Position numbers and translations under genes: made by a program | Notes under the pieces: model-generated | The model's input: only the letters and a program-made list of their open reading frames with translations | Told to the model about the DNA's origin: nothing | The model's database searches: none | In this document: piece by piece, positions 6,735 to 8,121 of the stretch | Layout: each line of letters opens with the position of its first letter | Position numbering within the stretch: the first letter of the stretch is position 1 | NCBI GenBank assembly: GCA_021848765.1 | Contig: JAJZTU010000148.1 | Coordinates: 1-8,121 of the forward strand | Reading direction: 5' to 3' | DNA: 8,121 nucleotides | From: Bacillota bacterium | GTDB taxonomy: Bacteria; Bacillota; GCA-003054495; Carboxydocellales; JAJZTU01

Positions 6735-7205
6735 ATGAAAGTGGAATTTATCAATCCCTTCGTTAAAGCGGCCTATGATGTACTACAGCAGGAGATTAAA
6801 GCCCAGATTGAAAAGGGTGCACTTTCTATTGAAGAATCCTCTTTTACTACCCAGGAAGAGGTTACGGTACTAATCGGAGTGACGGGACAACTGCAGGGAG
6901 TTGCTATCTACTCGCTCTCCGAGCGTACTGCCAAGAATATTGTTTCTGAGATGTTGAATGAGAGAATTCCAATTTTCGATTCCATGGTTGAAAGTGCGAT
7001 AGCGGAAATGGGAAATGTCATCTCCGGCTTGGCCGCCGCCGGGCTGGAGGCTAACGGATATCTTTGTAATATTGCTCCTCCTACCGTAGTAATCGGGAGA
7101 GGTGTAATAATTTCCACTGTGAATATCAAGAAACTGGTTATTCCCTTAAATACCCAGTTTGGGTCAGTTCGCATCAGTGTGGCCCTAAAAGAGGTAATAA
7201 AATAA
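6735..7205 (+). CDS. cheX: CheY-P phosphatase CheX
   Basis: A 156-residue single-lobe CheX. The phosphatase motif is S87-AIA-E91-MG-N94, the S/D-xxx-E-xx-N pattern of the CheC/CheX/FliY family. The Pro expected about 22 residues on is present as P115-P116, one to two residues earlier than in CheC. The rest follows the CheX fold: an N-terminal KVEFINPFVKAAYDVL helix and C-terminal strands VIISTVNI and SVRISVAL. CheX works as a homodimer that removes phosphate from CheY. It is the last gene of the operon. The start at 6735 is preferred although the frame is open from 6588, because the upstream part overlaps the HD-GYP gene and does not resemble CheX. AGAGGTG (6718-6724) lies ten bases before this ATG. 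Having both cheC and cheX in one operon gives the system three phosphatase sites. Confidence 0.9.
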   Translation: MKVEFINPFVKAAYDVLQQEIKAQIEKGALSIEESSFTTQEEVTVLIGVTGQLQGVAIYSLSERTAKNIVSEMLNERIPIFDSMVESAIAEMGNVISGLAAAGLEANGYLCNIAPPTVVIGRGVIISTVNIKKLVIPLNTQFGSVRISVALKEVIK

Positions 7206-7208
7206 CAG

Positions 7209-7757
7209 TTAGGGTATTAATAACTTTTGGCCAAGATAGATGGTATAAGGTTCGGTCAGGTTATTTATAGAGATGAGCAGGGATAGGTCTACCCCAAACT
7301 GTTTGGCGATTTTCCAGAGGGAGTCGCCTGCTTTGACGGTATAGGCCTTACCGACCGGGGGAAGAGTGGGCCCGGGTATCCCGGTTGGCTGGGGAACAGT
7401 TACTGCCAGAGACGGTACGATGGTTACTTTTGTACCTAAAGAAACCATAGCAAAGACTTCTTCTACATCATGATTATACATGCGGACACAGCCGTTTGAG
7501 ACAGCCCGGCCAATTAATTCCGGGCTGAGAGTCCCGTGAATACCGTACTTGCCGTCTTTTACAATGTGAAAACCCATCCAACGGCTACCCAGGATACCTC
7601 CTGGGTTAATTATTTTCTCAAATACGGCAAATTCCCCGGCAGGGGTTGGGGTGGCCGGTTTTCCGATAGCTACCGGATAAGGTTTGAAGAGGACATCGCC
7701 CTGATAGAGGCACAGTTTGCGCTCATTCAGGGCGATTTTTATGTTTTCATTACTCAA
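7209..7757 (-). CDS. L,D-transpeptidase (YkuD domain) with C-terminal LysM
   Basis: A 182-residue protein. Residues 5-114 form a YkuD L,D-transpeptidase domain with the catalytic motif H74-G-T ... S87-N-G-C90-V-R92, C90 being the nucleophile that makes 3-3 peptidoglycan cross-links or attaches proteins to the wall. A Pro-rich linker (122-136) leads to a LysM peptidoglycan-binding domain (about 138-182, YTVKAGDSLWKIAKQFGV...). No signal peptide or membrane segment is visible. That recalls Bacillus YkuD, a spore-associated enzyme that also lacks one, though there LysM is N-terminal. The start is TTG at 7757, chosen because AGGAGGTG (7765-7772) lies seven bases away; the further upstream TTG at 7775 overlaps that site. 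It converges with cheX, leaving only three bases between stop codons, and has its own TATAAT box. A link to sporulation is possible but not shown. Confidence 0.88.
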   Translation of the reverse strand: MSNENIKIALNERKLCLYQGDVLFKPYPVAIGKPATPTPAGEFAVFEKIINPGGILGSRWMGFHIVKDGKYGIHGTLSPELIGRAVSNGCVRMYNHDVEEVFAMVSLGTKVTIVPSLAVTVPQPTGIPGPTLPPVGKAYTVKAGDSLWKIAKQFGVDLSLLISINNLTEPYTIYLGQKLLIP

Positions 7758-7764
7758 GGGTTCC

Positions 7765-7772
7765 CACCTCCT
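7765..7772 (-). promoter_or_regulatory. Strong ribosome binding site that fixes a TTG start
   Basis: On the minus strand AGGAGGTG is followed by GGAACCC and TTG (7757-7755). The strength and spacing make TTG the start of the L,D-transpeptidase gene. Confidence 0.8.
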
Positions 7773-7789
7773 CAATATAGCTACTGCAC

Positions 7790-7795
7790 ATTATA
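7790..7795 (-). promoter_or_regulatory. Candidate -10 box of the L,D-transpeptidase gene
   Basis: The minus strand reads TATAAT, a perfect sigma-A -10, about 33 bases before the TTG start. No good -35 is found at 16-18 bases; the best nearby is TTGCTC at 21 bases. The overlapping AATATAATG also partly fits the sigma-E/sigma-K -10 (CATA-N3-TA-like), so the sigma factor is uncertain. Confidence 0.4.
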
Positions 7796-7822
7796 TTCGC
7801 TTACCAGGTTAACGGTGAGCAA

Positions 7823-7876
7823 CGGAGGGCCATGCCGTCCCTGGATATCCCTAACAACCCCTTGACGAACCCTCCG
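7823..7876. repeat. Inverted repeat CGGAGGG / CCCTCCG around the -35 region
   Basis: CGGAGGG at 7823-7829 is the reverse complement of CCCTCCG at 7870-7876, 40 bases apart. The right arm sits between the -35 and -10 of the forward promoter. It could be a pair of half-sites for a regulator of the divergent genes, or chance. Confidence 0.2.
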
Positions 7877-7890
7877 GGGGGCTATATAAT
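7862..7890 (+). promoter_or_regulatory. Sigma-A promoter for the 3' short ORF
   Basis: TTGACG (7862-7867), a 17-base spacer, then TATAAT (7885-7890) gives 11 of 12 consensus positions with ideal spacing. Transcription would start near 7897, leaving a leader of roughly 100 bases before the ATG at 7996. This is the strongest promoter in the window. Confidence 0.75.
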
Positions 7891-7995
7891 ATAGATAATT
7901 CCGATTGGTATTATAATAATTAAAAATAATTGAGATAGTCGGGATTACCATTGACAACGGAGGTGGGAGGGCGAGTTAGAATTGAGAACAAGATT

Positions 7996-8115
7996 ATGGA
8001 CGTCCTCCGGGAGGAAATTGAAAAGGTAGCCAGGGAGGAGATTGACAGTGAATATCGCGTTAAAAAGAACAATTTTCTTGACGATATTAATCGGAATCTG
8101 GGCAGTGATATATAA
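7996..8115 (+). CDS. Short charged protein of unknown function, start uncertain
   Basis: I do not recognise this protein. From the ATG it has 39 residues, rich in Glu, Asp, Lys and Arg, with a helix-like pattern (VLREEIEKVAREEIDSEY) and no Cys or membrane segment. It ends at TAA 8113-8115. Same-frame alternatives are GTG 7963 (50 residues) and TTG 7951 (54 residues). A strong ribosome-site tract, GGAGGTGGGAGGG (7959-7971), lies upstream, but no ATG, GTG or TTG in this frame falls 5-10 bases after it; only an ATT (7981) does. The ATG at 7996 has just a weak GAGAA seven bases before it. The strong promoter at 7862-7890 supports expression. It could be a small regulatory protein or the first gene of an operon continuing beyond the window. 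Confidence 0.42.
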   Translation: MDVLREEIEKVAREEIDSEYRVKKNNFLDDINRNLGSDI

Positions 8116-8121
8116 GCTTAG

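Noticed and set aside
7536..7865. Plus-strand ORF of 109 codons opposite the L,D-transpeptidase gene
   Set aside because: It is antisense to conserved catalytic residues of the transpeptidase and has no ribosome site or known domain.

Overview
The window looks like a chromosomal segment of an anaerobic, probably spore-forming Gram-positive bacterium of the Desulfotomaculum/Peptococcaceae kind. This placement is inferred from several signs: a FixX-type ferredoxin, a cheC-cheD-cheX chemotaxis gene set typical of Firmicutes and Thermotogae, strong AGGAGG-type ribosome sites, frequent GTG and TTG starts, and a perfect Spo0A-box heptamer in one intergenic region. No mobile element, CRISPR array, rRNA or tRNA was seen.

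Layout. Bases 1-342 hold the end of what is probably a fixABCX-type electron-transfer operon, of which only fixX is present. It ends at a perfect hairpin terminator (354-383) shared with a convergent ZIP-family metal transporter on the minus strand (389-1123). A 295-base intergenic region (1124-1418) separates the transporter from a divergent chemotaxis operon. It carries a Spo0A-box match, a 10-bp palindrome and a weak sigma-D/sigma-28-like promoter candidate.

The core of the window (1419-7205, all plus strand, gaps of at most 49 bases) is a compact signalling operon: cheW, cheA, cheC, cheD, cheY, an HD-GYP-family gene and cheX. CheA (P1-P5 domains, including a P2 docking domain) would phosphorylate CheY. 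CheC, with two ExxN sites, and CheX, with one, would dephosphorylate CheY-P. CheD would deamidate receptors and bind CheC. No receptor, cheR, cheB or flagellar gene lies in the window. Two proteins carry substitutions at key residues. The HD-GYP protein has Lys-Asp in place of the metal-binding His-Asp dyad, and CheD has Cys at the position of the catalytic-triad Thr.

Three bases beyond cheX, convergent on the minus strand, is a cytoplasm-type L,D-transpeptidase with a C-terminal LysM domain, read from a TTG start (7209-7757). It is divergent from a short charged ORF (about 7996-8115) that lies behind a near-consensus sigma-A promoter (7862-7890). The window ends just after this ORF.

Nothing here is clearly a wholly new system. 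The most notable points are the degenerate HD-GYP protein built into a chemotaxis operon, the CheD triad change, and the small 3' ORF whose strong ribosome site has no ordinary start codon at the right distance.
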